Below the pieces are notes generated by a model. That model did no database searches and had not been told where the DNA came from. It worked only from the letters and a program-made list of their open reading frames with translations. The translations under genes and the position numbers were made by a program. 64,000 nucleotides of DNA from Oceanimonas doudoroffii (GTDB taxonomy: Bacteria > Pseudomonadota > Gammaproteobacteria > Enterobacterales > Aeromonadaceae): contig NZ_NBIM01000001.1 of assembly GCF_002242685.1 (NCBI RefSeq), positions 1,488,001 through 1,552,000 on the forward strand. Reading direction: 5' to 3'. Shown here piece after piece: positions 18,379-27,747 of this stretch (its first letter is position 1; each line of letters starts with the position of its first letter).

Positions 18379-19007
18379 GCGTCGTCCTCCCGGGACGGAG
18401 CCAGGTGAAGAATACGCGCCCGATCGGCGCAGAGGTGAAGATCCTGGTGGGTGGTGATCAGCACCATGCCGCCGGCGTCGGTATGATCGATAAGCAGCCG
18501 CTCCAGTACCTTGACGCCGTGCTTGTCGATGGCGGTAAAGGGCTCATCGAGGATCCACAGGCGAGGGCCGCCCAGCCACAGCCGGGCCAGTGCCACGCGA
18601 CGTTTCTGGCCGGCGGACAACTGGCCTGCGTACTGCTCTTCCAGACCGGCCAGGCCCACCCGCGCCAGCACCTCCCACAGATTGGCCCGGCTGCCCTGGT
18701 GATGCATGCGGCGAAAGAAGGCCAGGTTTTCATAGGCGGTGAGCTCGTGTTTGATGCCGGCTTGATGGCCCAGGTAAAACAGCTCCTGGTGATAACCGTC
18801 GCGGCAGTGCTCGATGTTTTCTCCCTGCCAGCACACTTCCCCCTCATAAGGGCGGGACAGGCCGGCCAGCAACCGCAGCAGGCTGGTCTTGCCGGCACCG
18901 TTGGGGCCGGCGATCTGCACCAGCTCACCGGGAGACACCGACAGCGACAATTCGCTGAACAGGGTGCGTTCCTCACGAACACAGGTCAGGGCGTGGGCTT
19001 CAAGCAT
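18375..19007 (-). CDS. ccmA: Haem exporter ATPase CcmA
   Basis: 210 residues from the ATG at 19007. ABC ATPase motifs appear in order: Walker A GPNGAGKTS, signature LSAGQKRRVALARL, Walker B LWILDEP and H-loop TTHQD. It is the ATPase of the CcmABCD complex. The long in-frame extension to 19217 runs through the palindromic intergenic repeat and has no ribosome-binding site. It is the first gene of the ccmABCDEFGHI operon. Confidence 0.95.
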   Translation of the reverse strand: MLEAHALTCVREERTLFSELSLSVSPGELVQIAGPNGAGKTSLLRLLAGLSRPYEGEVCWQGENIEHCRDGYHQELFYLGHQAGIKHELTAYENLAFFRRMHHQGSRANLWEVLARVGLAGLEEQYAGQLSAGQKRRVALARLWLGGPRLWILDEPFTAIDKHGVKVLERLLIDHTDAGGMVLITTHQDLHLCADRARILHLAPSREDDA

Positions 19008-19139
19008 AGGTAAGCATTCAGAACGTTCAAAAAGGAGCGCCAGTTTAACACAAGGTGGCAGCACAGACCTGCCCATCGGCTCATTGGGCCGTATGACCGG
19101 GCGTTTATTACGGAACAAACTTCGGTGGCAGGAGAAGAA

Positions 19140-19222
19140 GTAGGTTGGCGATGAGCGCAGCGAATCCCAACATTTTGCAGCCGCCTGCGTGTTGGAATTC
19201 GCTGCGCTCATTCGCAACCTAC
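19140..19222. repeat. Long imperfect intergenic palindrome
   Basis: Arms of 33 bases (19140-19172 and 19190-19222) match at 29 of 33 positions in inverted orientation, with a 17-base loop. The core GATGAGCGCAGCGAAT-type sequence is of the kind found scattered between genes in many proteobacteria. It lies between the 3' end of the DUF2802 gene and the 5' end of ccmA. Confidence 0.8.
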
Positions 19223-19229
19223 GCCTAAT

Positions 19230-19246
19230 GCAGGCTGGCAGCCTGC
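19230..19246. repeat. Short perfect palindrome beside the long one
   Basis: GCAGGCT-GGC-AGCCTGC, a 7-bp stem with a 3-base loop, 8 bases from the larger palindrome. Together they may form one composite repeat unit. It could also serve as a weak end for the chemotaxis operon, but there is no T run. Confidence 0.65.
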
Positions 19247-19257
19247 GCTCCTGTCAC

Positions 19258-19665
19258 TTAGCGCTGGCGGTGCAGTGACAGCAGCAGTTCGGCCTCGGCG
19301 CGGGGCATTTCACATTCGGCCATGATCTCTTCCACGTCTGCCCCCAACTGCACCATGCGGGCGGCCCGGCTGTAGAGCTTGCTCTGGGGATCCTTGAGCG
19401 CCAGCTCCTGTTGCTGCTCCTGCAAACCGCCGAGCTGGCGGCCCAGATCGGCCAGTTTCTTGCCCATGCCGATATTGGCCGTCTGCAGCTCTTCGAGCTG
19501 TTTGCGATAGCTGTCGCGACTGCGTGACAATTCCCGCATCAACGTGCTCATGGCGTCCAGCTTGCGCTGGCTGCGGCGCCACATCTGCCAGGCAATCATG
19601 ATGGCAGCCAGCGCCAACAACAGCGCCAGGGCCGCCAGGATAAGTGCGGTTTCGCCTATCATCAA
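19258..19665 (-). CDS. DUF2802 family protein at the end of the chemotaxis operon
   Basis: 135 residues. One N-terminal membrane segment (about 5-27) is followed by a coiled coil (about 38-95, QEQQQELA region) and a C-terminal helical motif (AARMVQLGADVEEIMAECEMPRAEAELLLSL) characteristic of DUF2802. Function unknown. It regularly follows cheW in polar flagellar clusters of Vibrio, Shewanella and Pseudomonas, so a role in array or pole organisation is possible. It overlaps cheW by 4 bases. Confidence 0.82.
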   Translation of the reverse strand: MMIGETALILAALALLLALAAIMIAWQMWRRSQRKLDAMSTLMRELSRSRDSYRKQLEELQTANIGMGKKLADLGRQLGGLQEQQQELALKDPQSKLYSRAARMVQLGADVEEIMAECEMPRAEAELLLSLHRQR

Positions 19666-20150
19666 AGCTGACTCAACTCATCCCATTCGTCGTCGGAAAG
19701 CAGCTTGTCGAGATCCACCAGGATCAGCAGCTCATTCTCCCGGTTGCACACCCCCTGAATAAAGCGCGCGCTTTCGCTGGTGCCAACATTGGGCGCGCTT
19801 TCAATCTCCGAGGACTTGAGATAAACCACCTCGGCCACGCTGTCCACCAATATGCCGATAACCTGCTTTTCCGCCTCGATAATGACGATGCGGGTACTGT
19901 CGCTGATTTCCGCCGGTGGCAGGCCAAAGCGCAGCCGGGTGTCGAGCACAGTCACCACATTGCCGCGCAGGTTGATGATGCCCAGCACGTAGTCGGGGGC
20001 GCCCGGTACCGGTGCGATGTCACTGTAACGCAACACCTCCTGTACCTGCATCACGTTGATGCCATAGGTTTCGTTGTCCAGGCGAAAGGTCACCCACTGC
20101 AACACTTCGTCTTCGGCCAGATTTTCCGCTAAATTGCGATGATTGCTCAT
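19662..20150 (-). CDS. cheW: Chemotaxis coupling protein CheW
   Basis: About 162 residues from the ATG at 20150, which follows GGGAG. The single CheW domain has VTFRLDNETYGINVMQVQEVLRY, PGAPDYVLGIINLRGNVVTVLD and a DLDKLL end. It links chemoreceptors to CheA. An in-frame ATG at 20174 overlapping parP is possible. It is the stand-alone coupling protein, next to the CheW-like ParP. Confidence 0.93.
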   Translation of the reverse strand: MSNHRNLAENLAEDEVLQWVTFRLDNETYGINVMQVQEVLRYSDIAPVPGAPDYVLGIINLRGNVVTVLDTRLRFGLPPAEISDSTRIVIIEAEKQVIGILVDSVAEVVYLKSSEIESAPNVGTSESARFIQGVCNRENELLILVDLDKLLSDDEWDELSQL

Positions 20151-20170
20151 ACCTTTAACTCCCGAGTCAC

Positions 20171-20980
20171 TCAAACCCGCTTTCCGTCAATATTCTTGCC
20201 CTGCTCCAGCAATGCAATCAATGCATCCACGTGCAGCAGGGCACACATTTTTTCCTTTACCATGCCCGCCAGCCAGGGCCGGGAGCCGGGCACGGCGCGC
20301 CACTTGACCTGCTCCCGCGTGAGCAGGGCGGTGCCTTTCAGCTGGTGACAGGCCAGCCCCCAGTTGCTTTCACCCAGGGTCACCAGATACTGGTATTCCT
20401 CCTCCTGACGGTGGCCGGGCATGGCCCAGCGGGCCGTGTCCACCACGCTGAGCTGACGTTCCCGCTCGGTCATGATGCCGGCAAACCAGGCCGGCTTGCC
20501 AAACAGGCTGGTCAGTTTGGACACCTGATAGATGCCCCCCAGATGCGTCAGGGGCACAGCAAAGGTCATGCCCGCCACCTCAAAAAACAGTGCCTGAAAG
20601 CGAGGCTCGGTGTCCATGTTGCGCCAGGCCGGCGCGTCCGGCTCGCGTTGCATCGCCGGTTCCGGCGCCGGGGCGGGTGTCGGCGGTTCGGGCACCACCA
20701 CCGGCTCGACTTTCGAGGGAACCCCGGGCTCGACCTCGATGGCCGGCGCCTCAACAGACGCTTCTGGCAGGACGATGCCCGCCTCTTCTTCCTTCAGCTC
20801 GGCGACCCGGGCAAGCAACGACTCCAGCGAACGGCGTCGCGCTTCTTCCTGCGGATCCGCGGCGGCAACTGGCCTTGATTCAGGCTCGGCTTCGACCGCC
20901 ACTTTGGGTTGCGGCTCGGGGCCCTCTTCCAGCAGGGCATCGAAATAGTCGTCGAGGGCGGAAAACTGACGTTGATTCAT
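20171..20980 (-). CDS. parP: CheW-like array-localisation protein ParP
   Basis: 269 residues. An N-terminal acidic, Pro/Ala/Glu-rich region (about 1-125) is followed by a C-terminal CheW-like domain (about 130-265: LFFEVAGMTFAVPLTHLGGIYQV, WFAGIMTERERQLSVVDTARW, RPWLAGMVKEKMCALLHVDALIALL). In Vibrio, ParP binds ParC and CheA to place arrays at the pole. Identity rests on the parC-parP-cheW order and domain layout. The extreme N terminus has DDYFDALLEE, similar to repeats in CheA of this window. It overlaps parC and the cheW region. Confidence 0.85.
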   Translation of the reverse strand: MNQRQFSALDDYFDALLEEGPEPQPKVAVEAEPESRPVAAADPQEEARRRSLESLLARVAELKEEEAGIVLPEASVEAPAIEVEPGVPSKVEPVVVPEPPTPAPAPEPAMQREPDAPAWRNMDTEPRFQALFFEVAGMTFAVPLTHLGGIYQVSKLTSLFGKPAWFAGIMTERERQLSVVDTARWAMPGHRQEEEYQYLVTLGESNWGLACHQLKGTALLTREQVKWRAVPGSRPWLAGMVKEKMCALLHVDALIALLEQGKNIDGKRV

Positions 20981-21762
20981 AATGGCTCATCCCCTCCGTC
21001 GAGACGCCACAAATGGCGCAGCAGGGTCTGGTAGGCATATACGCCCCGGCTGCCCTTGGCGAAATAGGATGGCGGCTCATGACGCAGGCTGGCGTCACGA
21101 AACTTGGTGTCGACCGGAATCACCGCCGGCCACACCCGGTCGCCGTATTGCTCTTTCAGGCTTTCCAGGCTCTGCACCGAGGCACGAGTGCGCTGATCAT
21201 ACATGGTCGGCACCACGGTGTAATTAAATCCGTCCCGGCGCGCCTTGTGCATCAACCGAAAGGTGCTGACCATGCGCTCCAGCCCCTTGAGTGCCAGAAA
21301 TTCGGTCTGCACCGGCACCAGAATACGATCACAGGCAGCCAGGGCGTTCACCATCATTACGCCGAGCACGGGGGGGCAGTCGATCAGGACCACATCATAG
21401 TCCTGCTGCACCTCGGCCAGCAGCCGCTTGAGCACCAGTCCCATGCCTTCCCGACCGCTGGAGTTGCGTTCCAGGGTCGCCAGGGAAATGGACGCAGGCA
21501 GCAGGCTGATGCCGTCAAAACGGGTTTGCAACGCCACCCGCTGCAAATCCTCCCGCCCCGCTCCCGGGGTCAGAAACAGATCAAACAAGGTGTGGCTCAG
21601 GCCGTCCTGATTGTAATCCAGGTAGGTCGTGAGCGAGCCATGGGGATCGGTGTCGATCAGCAACACCCGCTTGTTGCGCTGGGCCAGCAGGCCCGCCAGC
21701 GCCACCACTGAGGTGGTTTTGCCCACGCCGCCCTTCTGATTTGCTACTGTCCAGACTATCAC
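20977..21762 (-). CDS. parC: ParA-like ATPase ParC for polar chemosensory arrays
   Basis: 261 residues. The deviant Walker A is NQKGGVGKTTSVV at the N terminus, with LLIDTDPHGSLTTYL next and VVLIDCPPVLGVMMV as Walker B. It belongs to the ParA/Soj family. Its place between motD and parP in a polar chemotaxis operon points to the ParC/PpfA role of locating chemotaxis arrays at the cell pole rather than plasmid partition. No parB is adjacent. Confidence 0.88.
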   Translation of the reverse strand: MIVWTVANQKGGVGKTTSVVALAGLLAQRNKRVLLIDTDPHGSLTTYLDYNQDGLSHTLFDLFLTPGAGREDLQRVALQTRFDGISLLPASISLATLERNSSGREGMGLVLKRLLAEVQQDYDVVLIDCPPVLGVMMVNALAACDRILVPVQTEFLALKGLERMVSTFRLMHKARRDGFNYTVVPTMYDQRTRASVQSLESLKEQYGDRVWPAVIPVDTKFRDASLRHEPPSYFAKGSRGVYAYQTLLRHLWRLDGGDEPL

Positions 21763-22601
21763 GGGCTCACCCTGTCGTTGGTAATGCGAATGCCGCCTCC
21801 CGGCAGCTCATAAACCTGAATGCCGCCCTGCTCCTCGGGGCTCAGCGGACGCGCCGGTGGCGGTGGCTCAGGGGGCGCCCAGCGCCGGCTGGAGACCGCG
21901 ATTTCCACCCGTCGGTTGGGTGCCCGGCCGGCCTCGCCCCGCCCCTCGGCCCGAGGCCGGTTGCGGCCATAGGCTTCCAGCACCAGCCTCGCCGGCGCCA
22001 CTCCGTCCTGCTCCAAGCGCTCCAGCACTGCCCGCGCCCGCTCCGCCGACAACTGCCAGTTGGAGGCATAGAGCTCATTGCTGACCGCCACATTGTCGGT
22101 AAAACCACGCACGCGCAGGTAGTTCAAATGCTGATTGAGCAGTGGGCTCAGGGCCGAAAACAACGCCTCGCTGTTGGGCCCGAGCAGGGCGCTGCCCTGG
22201 GAAAACAACAGGCTGCCGTCCAGGGTAAGCACCAGCTCCTGCTCACCCAACTCAACGCTGGCCAGCTCCTTGTCGAGCAAAGGGGCCAGCCGCTCGCCCA
22301 AGCCCACACTAAGCCGATGCAGGCTGTTGGCGGAAGACGTGGCCGCCGGCAGCTCGCTCACCGGCAGGGCCGGCTGTCCCTGCAGCGTCATGGCCCCTTC
22401 CCGAGTGGGATGAGCGCCCAGTTGTCCCAGTGCCTGCTGCACCCCTTCCACCACCGGCTGGCGCAGCTCGCTGCGGCTGGCATGCACCGCATACAGCATC
22501 ACAAACAGGGCAAAGGCCAGGGTCATGTAGTCGGCGTAGGACACCAGCCAGCGTTCGGTATGCTGATCCTGGTGCGCCGGCAACAACGAACGGCGTTTCA
22601 T
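21759..22601 (-). CDS. motD: Flagellar stator protein MotD (MotB family)
   Basis: 280 residues. A single N-terminal membrane segment follows RWLVSYADYMTLAFALFVMLYAV, with the conserved ion-coupling Asp in SYADYMT. The C-terminal OmpA-like peptidoglycan-binding domain includes LRVRGFTDNVAVSNELYASNWQLSAERARAV. Together with motC it forms the second-type stator (MotCD of Pseudomonas). It overlaps motC and parC by 4 bases each. Confidence 0.88.
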   Translation of the reverse strand: MKRRSLLPAHQDQHTERWLVSYADYMTLAFALFVMLYAVHASRSELRQPVVEGVQQALGQLGAHPTREGAMTLQGQPALPVSELPAATSSANSLHRLSVGLGERLAPLLDKELASVELGEQELVLTLDGSLLFSQGSALLGPNSEALFSALSPLLNQHLNYLRVRGFTDNVAVSNELYASNWQLSAERARAVLERLEQDGVAPARLVLEAYGRNRPRAEGRGEAGRAPNRRVEIAVSSRRWAPPEPPPPARPLSPEEQGGIQVYELPGGGIRITNDRVSP

Positions 22602-23341
22602 TGACGGCCGCCCTGATACTGACTGAGCTGACGACTCACCGACAGGCTGCCTTCGCCCCGGGCAATGGCCAGCAGGCCGATGGCGGTCAGCTCCCGATAA
22701 CGCAGCTCCAGCCGGTAGATGGCCCGGAGCCGGTTGGCCAGCGGCAACAGCAGCAGGTTGGCCAGCCCCACCCCGTAGAGGGTGGCGACAAAGGCCACGG
22801 CAATGCCGCTGCCCAGCCGGGCCGGATCGTCCAGGTGCGACATGGCCTGGATCAGCCCCAGCACGGCGCCGATAATGCCGATGGTCGGGCTGTAGCCACC
22901 CATGGCCTCAAACACGCGGGCTTCCAGCTCCTTTTGCTCCTCGATACGGGTCAGCTCGTTGTCGAGCAGTTGCTCCATCATGGCCGGCTCGGTGCCGTCC
23001 ACCAGCCACTGCAGGCCCTGGCGGGTAAAGTCGTCTAAGCGGTCGGAATGCAGCCGGTTTTCCAGCACCAGAAAGCCCGACTGGCGCGCCTCGTGAGACC
23101 AACGCAGCAGCCGGGCGCTCTGATCGCCAAAGGGCCAGACCGGCCTAACAAAGACCGCGCCCAACGCTACCAGGGCGGAACGCAGCTGAAACCAGGGGGT
23201 CTGCAGCCAGACCGCCCCCAGGCTGCCGCCCAGCACGATCAGCAGGGCCGGGCCGTCGAGTAGCACCGACAGATCCCCCCCATGAGACCACTGGGCCAGA
23301 GCGATGCAGGCAAGGGCGAGTAACAGGCCGGCGAGCGCCAT
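22598..23341 (-). CDS. motC: Flagellar stator protein MotC (MotA family)
   Basis: 247 residues with four membrane segments. The conserved MotA/PomA features are the PTIGIIGAVLGLIQAM helix and the GSGIAVAFVATLYGVGLANLLLLP helix, with a cytoplasmic domain between membrane segments 2 and 3. It forms the ion channel with MotD. Position within the che operon between cheB and parC is typical of MotC, not of MotA or PomA. Confidence 0.88.
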   Translation of the reverse strand: MALAGLLLALACIALAQWSHGGDLSVLLDGPALLIVLGGSLGAVWLQTPWFQLRSALVALGAVFVRPVWPFGDQSARLLRWSHEARQSGFLVLENRLHSDRLDDFTRQGLQWLVDGTEPAMMEQLLDNELTRIEEQKELEARVFEAMGGYSPTIGIIGAVLGLIQAMSHLDDPARLGSGIAVAFVATLYGVGLANLLLLPLANRLRAIYRLELRYRELTAIGLLAIARGEGSLSVSRQLSQYQGGRQ

Positions 23342-23344
23342 GGG

Positions 23345-24448
23345 TCAGCCCGCCATCTCGTTGACAATGGCCTCACCAATGATCGGCAGCGGCAGCGACT
23401 CGGTGGCGATGCCGGCCCGGGCCACCGCCTGGGGCATGCCATATACCACGCAGGTATCCTCGTCCTGAGCCCAGATACTGGCGCCCTGGTCCTTGAGCAG
23501 GCGGGCACCGTCGCGGCCGTCGGCGCCCATGCCGGTCAGCACCACCGCCAGCACCCGGCCGCCATAGGTCTTGGCGGCAGAGGCAAAGGTAATGTCGACA
23601 CTGGGCTTGTAATTGACCTTGTCGTTACCGTCCATGATGCGCAGTCGCGCAGAGCCCGGCCGGCCTTCAAACAGCATCTGCCGGCCGCCGGGGGCCAGGT
23701 AGGCATGGCCAGGGCGCAGGGCATCGCCATCTTCCGCTTCCTTGACCCGAATCTGGCACAGGCCGTCGAGCCGGGCGGCAAAGGCACTGGTAAAGGTGCC
23801 AGGCATGTGCTGCACCAGCACGATGGGATGGGGAAAGTTCGCCGGCAGTCGGGTCAGCACCGTCTGCAGCGCCACCGGGCCACCGGTGGAGGTGCCGATG
23901 GCCAACAGTTGGTAACTCTTGCCGCTGCGCCGGGGCAGGCTGCGCCGCTCGGTGGCCGCCGCCGGGGCCTCGGTGCGACCGGGGCGGAGCGGAGCCGGTG
24001 AGACCGGACGGGGTGGCGGGGCCGAAGCCGGTCGCGAAGCAAGCCGCGGACGGCGACGGGCAATGGCCTTCACCCGTTGCTGCAACTGTAAAATGGCTTC
24101 TTCCTTGCTGCGGGCGATGTCTTCAAAGCGCTTGGGCAGAAAGTCCATAGCGCCGGCCTCCAGCGCTTCCAGGGTGGCCCGGGCGCCTTCGTGGGTGAGG
24201 GAAGAAAACATCAGCACCGGCGTGGGCGTATCCTTCATGATTTCACGCACCGCACTGATGCCGTCCATCACCGGCATTTCTATGTCCATGGTGATCACAT
24301 CCGGCCGCAGCATTTTGGCCTTGTTAATGGCTTCTCTGCCATCGGCGGCGGTGTCGATCACCTCAATCAGCGGATCCTGTGCCAGGATCTCGCTTACCCG
24401 TCGGCGAAAGAAACCGGAGTCATCCACCACCAGAACCCGAATAGTCAT
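23345..24448 (-). CDS. cheB: Chemotaxis methylesterase/deamidase CheB
   Basis: 367 residues. The receiver domain (1-120) has the phospho-acceptor Asp55 in [14 protein letters not shown] Pro/Ala/Arg-rich linker follows to about 170. The methylesterase domain has Ser in [11 protein letters not shown], His in [17 protein letters not shown] and Asp in [11 protein letters not shown]. It demethylates and deamidates chemoreceptors. It lies 28 bases after cheA. Confidence 0.95.
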   Translation of the reverse strand: MTIRVLVVDDSGFFRRRVSEILAQDPLIEVIDTAADGREAINKAKMLRPDVITMDIEMPVMDGISAVREIMKDTPTPVLMFSSLTHEGARATLEALEAGAMDFLPKRFEDIARSKEEAILQLQQRVKAIARRRPRLASRPASAPPPRPVSPAPLRPGRTEAPAAATERRSLPRRSGKSYQLLAIGTSTGGPVALQTVLTRLPANFPHPIVLVQHMPGTFTSAFAARLDGLCQIRVKEAEDGDALRPGHAYLAPGGRQMLFEGRPGSARLRIMDGNDKVNYKPSVDITFASAAKTYGGRVLAVVLTGMGADGRDGARLLKDQGASIWAQDEDTCVVYGMPQAVARAGIATESLPLPIIGEAIVNEMAG

Positions 24449-24476
24449 TATCGTTGTCGTGCTCCCTGTTATGGCG

Positions 24477-26477
24477 TCAGGCGTAGCGACGCGCGTAGGC
24501 CTTGATCAGGCCGGCAATGTCCAGGATCAGGGCGATGCCACCGTCACTGGTAATGGTGGCGCCGGCCATGCCGGGGGTACCGTGCAGCAGCTGATCCAGT
24601 GGTTTGATCACCACCTCTTCCTGGCCGATAAGGCCGTCCACCACAAAACCCACCTGCTGGTTGCCGATCATCACGATCACCACGTGTCCCTTTTGCTTGC
24701 GCTCGCGCCGAGCGCCCCGCAGCAGCCAGTCCTGCAGATAAAACAGTGGAATGGCCTTGTTGCGCACCACCACGGTGAGCTGGCCGTCCACCATGCTGGT
24801 TTTGGTCAGATCCAGGTGGAAGATTTCATTGACGTTGGTCAGCGGCAGGGCAAAGGTCTGACTGCCCACCACCACCATCAGGGTCGGCAGAATCGCCAGG
24901 GTCAGCGGCACCTTAATCTGCAGCCGGGTACCCTTGCCTTTTTCCGAGTCGATAAAGATGGAGCCGTTGACCGAGGTAATGCCGGTCTTGACCACGTCCA
25001 TGCCCACGCCCCGGCCGGACACATCGGTGATTTCACTCTTGGTGGAAAAACCCGGGGCAAAAATCAGGTTGTAGGCCTCGTTGTCGCTCATGCGGGCGGC
25101 GCCGTCGGCGTCGAGAATGCCCCGCTGCATGGCGATGCCTTTGAGCTTTTCCGGATCCATGCCGGCACCGTCGTCTTCAATGCCGAGCAGAATATGATCG
25201 CCTTCCTGGGATGCGGTCAGGCGAATGATGCCCTTGCGCGGCTTGCCGGCGGCTTCTCGTTGTTCGGGCGCTTCAATGCCGTGATCGCAGGAATTGCGCA
25301 CCAAATGCACCAGGGGATCGGCCAGGGCCTCGACCAGGTTCTTGTCGAGATCGGTCTCTTCGCCGGACATTTCCAGCTCGATCTCCTTGTTCAGGCTGCG
25401 GGCCAGATCCCGTACCACTCGCGGAAAACGGCCAAACACCTTCTTGATGGGCTGCATGCGGGTCTTCATCACCGCCCCCTGCAGATCTCCGGTGACCGCA
25501 TCCAGATTGGTAACCGCCTTGGTGATATCCTCGTTTTCGTGACCCGACTGCAGGCTGAGCAGACGGTTACGCACCAGCACCAGCTCACCCACCATGTTCA
25601 TGATGCTGTCCAGGGTTCTGGTATCGACCCGCACCGTGGTGTCGGCGGGAGGCGGTTGATGGGCCGCGGCCTTGGGAGCCGGCTCCGGCCGCGCCGCCGG
25701 GGCGGCTGGGGCGACGGCAGGTTCGCCCCCGGCCGCCCCGGTCGGGCCCTTGCCGGCCCCGTGCAGTTGATCGAGCAGGGCCTCGAATTCGCCGTCGTCG
25801 ATCAGATCGTCGTCCTGTCCAAGGGGTCCGGCCGCCTCGGTATGAGCCGGTTCGTCCTCGGCCGCCGGCGGCGTTTGAGGCAGGCCACCGTGTTTGCCGG
25901 CCCCATGCAGTTGATCGAGCAGGGCTTCAAACTCGTCATCGGTAATGTCGTCATGGTCGGCCTCGCTCTGGGGCTGGCTCAGCTCGTCCAGCATGCGCTG
26001 ATATTCCTGCTCACCGAGGCCGTCGATGCCTTTCGCCACCGGTGCCGGCTCGGCTGTGTTGGACTGAGGTGGGGTTTCGCCCGGCTGTTCGGGCCCGCAA
26101 TAAAACTCCAGCTCCTCAAGCAGGACCGGATTCGCCGGGGTCGGCTCCTGGCGGCTCTGAATTTCGCTGAACATGCCGTTGACCGTATCCAGCGCCCGCA
26201 GAATCACATCCATCAGCTCCGAGGTAACACGGCGCTGGCCGGTTCGCAGAATGTCGAACACGTTTTCGGCCTTGTGGCAGGTATCCACCAGGGCGGTCAG
26301 CGACAGAAAACCGGCGCCTCCCTTGACGGTGTGAAAGCCGCGAAAAATGGCGTTGAGCAGATCCTTGTCGTCGGGCCGACGCTCCAGAGTCACCAGCTGC
26401 TCCGACAACTGCTCAAGGATCTCCGATGCTTCCACCAGAAAGTCCTGCAGAATATCCTCGTCTACCTCAAAGCCCAT
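24477..26477 (-). CDS. cheA: Chemotaxis histidine kinase CheA
   Basis: 666 residues. P1/Hpt has His49 in [10 protein letters not shown]. Residues about 130-282 are a low-complexity acidic and Ala/Pro-rich linker with no visible P2 fold. It carries two copies of [14 protein letters not shown] (182-195 and 230-243), in the position of the localisation (LID) region described in Vibrio CheA. P3 dimerisation starts at [19 protein letters not shown]4 ATPase has [10 protein letters not shown], the DDGAGM box and [10 protein letters not shown]5 is the CheW-like end. It phosphorylates CheY and CheB. Confidence 0.95.
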   Translation of the reverse strand: MGFEVDEDILQDFLVEASEILEQLSEQLVTLERRPDDKDLLNAIFRGFHTVKGGAGFLSLTALVDTCHKAENVFDILRTGQRRVTSELMDVILRALDTVNGMFSEIQSRQEPTPANPVLLEELEFYCGPEQPGETPPQSNTAEPAPVAKGIDGLGEQEYQRMLDELSQPQSEADHDDITDDEFEALLDQLHGAGKHGGLPQTPPAAEDEPAHTEAAGPLGQDDDLIDDGEFEALLDQLHGAGKGPTGAAGGEPAVAPAAPAARPEPAPKAAAHQPPPADTTVRVDTRTLDSIMNMVGELVLVRNRLLSLQSGHENEDITKAVTNLDAVTGDLQGAVMKTRMQPIKKVFGRFPRVVRDLARSLNKEIELEMSGEETDLDKNLVEALADPLVHLVRNSCDHGIEAPEQREAAGKPRKGIIRLTASQEGDHILLGIEDDGAGMDPEKLKGIAMQRGILDADGAARMSDNEAYNLIFAPGFSTKSEITDVSGRGVGMDVVKTGITSVNGSIFIDSEKGKGTRLQIKVPLTLAILPTLMVVVGSQTFALPLTNVNEIFHLDLTKTSMVDGQLTVVVRNKAIPLFYLQDWLLRGARRERKQKGHVVIVMIGNQQVGFVVDGLIGQEEVVIKPLDQLLHGTPGMAGATITSDGGIALILDIAGLIKAYARRYA

Positions 26478-26486
26478 GCTTGCTCC

Positions 26487-27227
26487 TTAAAATCCCAGGC
26501 TGGACAGCAGATCATCCACTTCGTCCTGATCCGAGACCACGTCATTGCGCTGCTCTTTATTGATGATGGGGCCTTCCGCCTCAATGGCCGAGGCGCTGCC
26601 GGTGACGGTGGCGGGCTCGACACCGGGCAGGCGACCAAACACCGACAAAATTTCCACCAGCTTGGCTTCCACTTCCTGCACCAGCTTGATCACTCGGCGA
26701 ATCACCTGACCGGTGAGATCCTGGTAATCCTGGGCCATCAGGATCTCGGTAAGCAACTGGCGCAGCCTGTCGGCATCCTGCTCGGAATCCTGGAGAAAGT
26801 CGTCCAGTTGATGGCAAAGTTCCTTGAACTTGTTGAGTTCCAACTGCCGTTGCATCAGCCCGCGCCAGCCCGGCATCACCTGCTGAATACGATCGTTAAG
26901 CCGGTCTGCAATGGGCAGACTGGCCTCAACCGCATCCATGGTACGATTGGCCGCCTTGTCGGTCATGTCGATGACATAGTTGAGCCGTTCCCGAGCATCG
27001 GGAATATCGGTCTGCGCCAGCTCCGGCAACCGAGGATCGGTACGAAACTCCTTCAGGGCGTCGTGCAGCTGACGGGTCAGCTGGCCCACCTGGTCCAGCA
27101 GCGCATCTGCGTGCGGCATGCAGACATCGGTCATCAGCCGGTCGGCGCCGGCCTGATCGCCCCGCTCCAGCAGCGCCACCAGCTCTCTGGCCTGCTCCAG
27201 ACTGATGAGTCCTTGTTGTTGTGTCAT
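26487..27227 (-). CDS. cheZ: Protein phosphatase CheZ
   Basis: About 246 residues from the ATG at 27227. The helical bundle has LMAQDYQDLTGQVIRRVIKLVQEVE, containing the catalytic Gln. The C terminus, DQDEVDDLLSSLGF, is the CheY-binding peptide. CheZ dephosphorylates CheY-P. An in-frame start at 27254 would overlap cheY. It sits between cheY and cheA. Confidence 0.94.
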   Translation of the reverse strand: MTQQQGLISLEQARELVALLERGDQAGADRLMTDVCMPHADALLDQVGQLTRQLHDALKEFRTDPRLPELAQTDIPDARERLNYVIDMTDKAANRTMDAVEASLPIADRLNDRIQQVMPGWRGLMQRQLELNKFKELCHQLDDFLQDSEQDADRLRQLLTEILMAQDYQDLTGQVIRRVIKLVQEVEAKLVEILSVFGRLPGVEPATVTGSASAIEAEGPIINKEQRNDVVSDQDEVDDLLSSLGF

Positions 27228-27237
27228 GGCAATGCCC

Positions 27238-27621
27238 TTATCCGATGCGCTCAAAAACCTTCTCGAGTTTTTCCTTGAGAGTGGCGGCGGTAAAGGGCTT
27301 GACTACGTAACCGTTCACGCCGGCCTGCGCGGCGGTGATGATTTGCTCGCGCTTGGCTTCGGCGGTCACCATCAGCACCGGCAGGTGTCTGAGCTTGTCG
27401 TCGGCGCGAATGGCCCTGAGCAGATCAATGCCCTGCATGCCGGGCATGTTCCAGTCGGTCACCACAAAGTCAAAATCCCCACTCTTGAGCATGGGCAAGG
27501 CCGTGGTGCCGTCGTCCGCCTCGTGGGTATTGTTAAAGCCCAGATCCCTGAGCAAATTTTTTATAATCCTGCGCATGGTGGAAAAATCATCCACGATGAG
27601 GATTTTCATGTTTTTGTCCAA
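27238..27621 (-). CDS. cheY: Chemotaxis response regulator CheY
   Basis: 127 residues, a single receiver domain: acidic pair in [11 protein letters not shown], phospho-acceptor Asp56 in [12 protein letters not shown], Thr in MVTAEAK and Lys in VVKPFT. The TTG start at 27621 is supported by AGGAGG six bases upstream and by the usual [12 protein letters not shown] beginning of polar CheY proteins; ATG 27609 is the alternative. CheY-P binds FliM to switch rotation. Confidence 0.95.
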   Translation of the reverse strand: MDKNMKILIVDDFSTMRRIIKNLLRDLGFNNTHEADDGTTALPMLKSGDFDFVVTDWNMPGMQGIDLLRAIRADDKLRHLPVLMVTAEAKREQIITAAQAGVNGYVVKPFTAATLKEKLEKVFERIG

Positions 27622-27680
27622 CCGATTCCTCCTGTCCGCTGAGCCAATCAGCGCTGACCATGAAAACGTGCCACCGGGTT

Positions 27681-27707
27681 AAATCGGCAGCCGCGCCGGC
27701 TTCTTGA
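27681..27707 (-). promoter_or_regulatory. Possible sigma-28 promoter for the cheY operon
   Basis: TCAA-N15-GCCGATTT on the minus strand against the FliA consensus TAAA-N15-GCCGATAA: 3 of 4 and 6 of 8 matches with exact spacing, about 60 bases upstream of the cheY start. Confidence 0.5.
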
Positions 27708-27747
27708 GCCGAATATCAGGTTTTTACGCCGAAAGCCGCGAAAAATG

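Noticed and set aside
20977..21762. parC as a chromosome or plasmid partition parA
   Set aside because: There is no parB or parS-like array next to it, and it is embedded between motD and parP in a polar chemotaxis operon.
23919..27278. 1119-codon open frame on the plus strand opposite cheB, cheA and cheZ
   Set aside because: It lies wholly antisense to well-recognised genes. GC-rich codon use removes stops from this frame, and its translation shows no known domain.
27648..27657. TCAGCGCTGA palindrome upstream of cheY as an operator
   Set aside because: Ten bases of perfect symmetry are expected by chance in a window of this size, and no second copy or known consensus fits.
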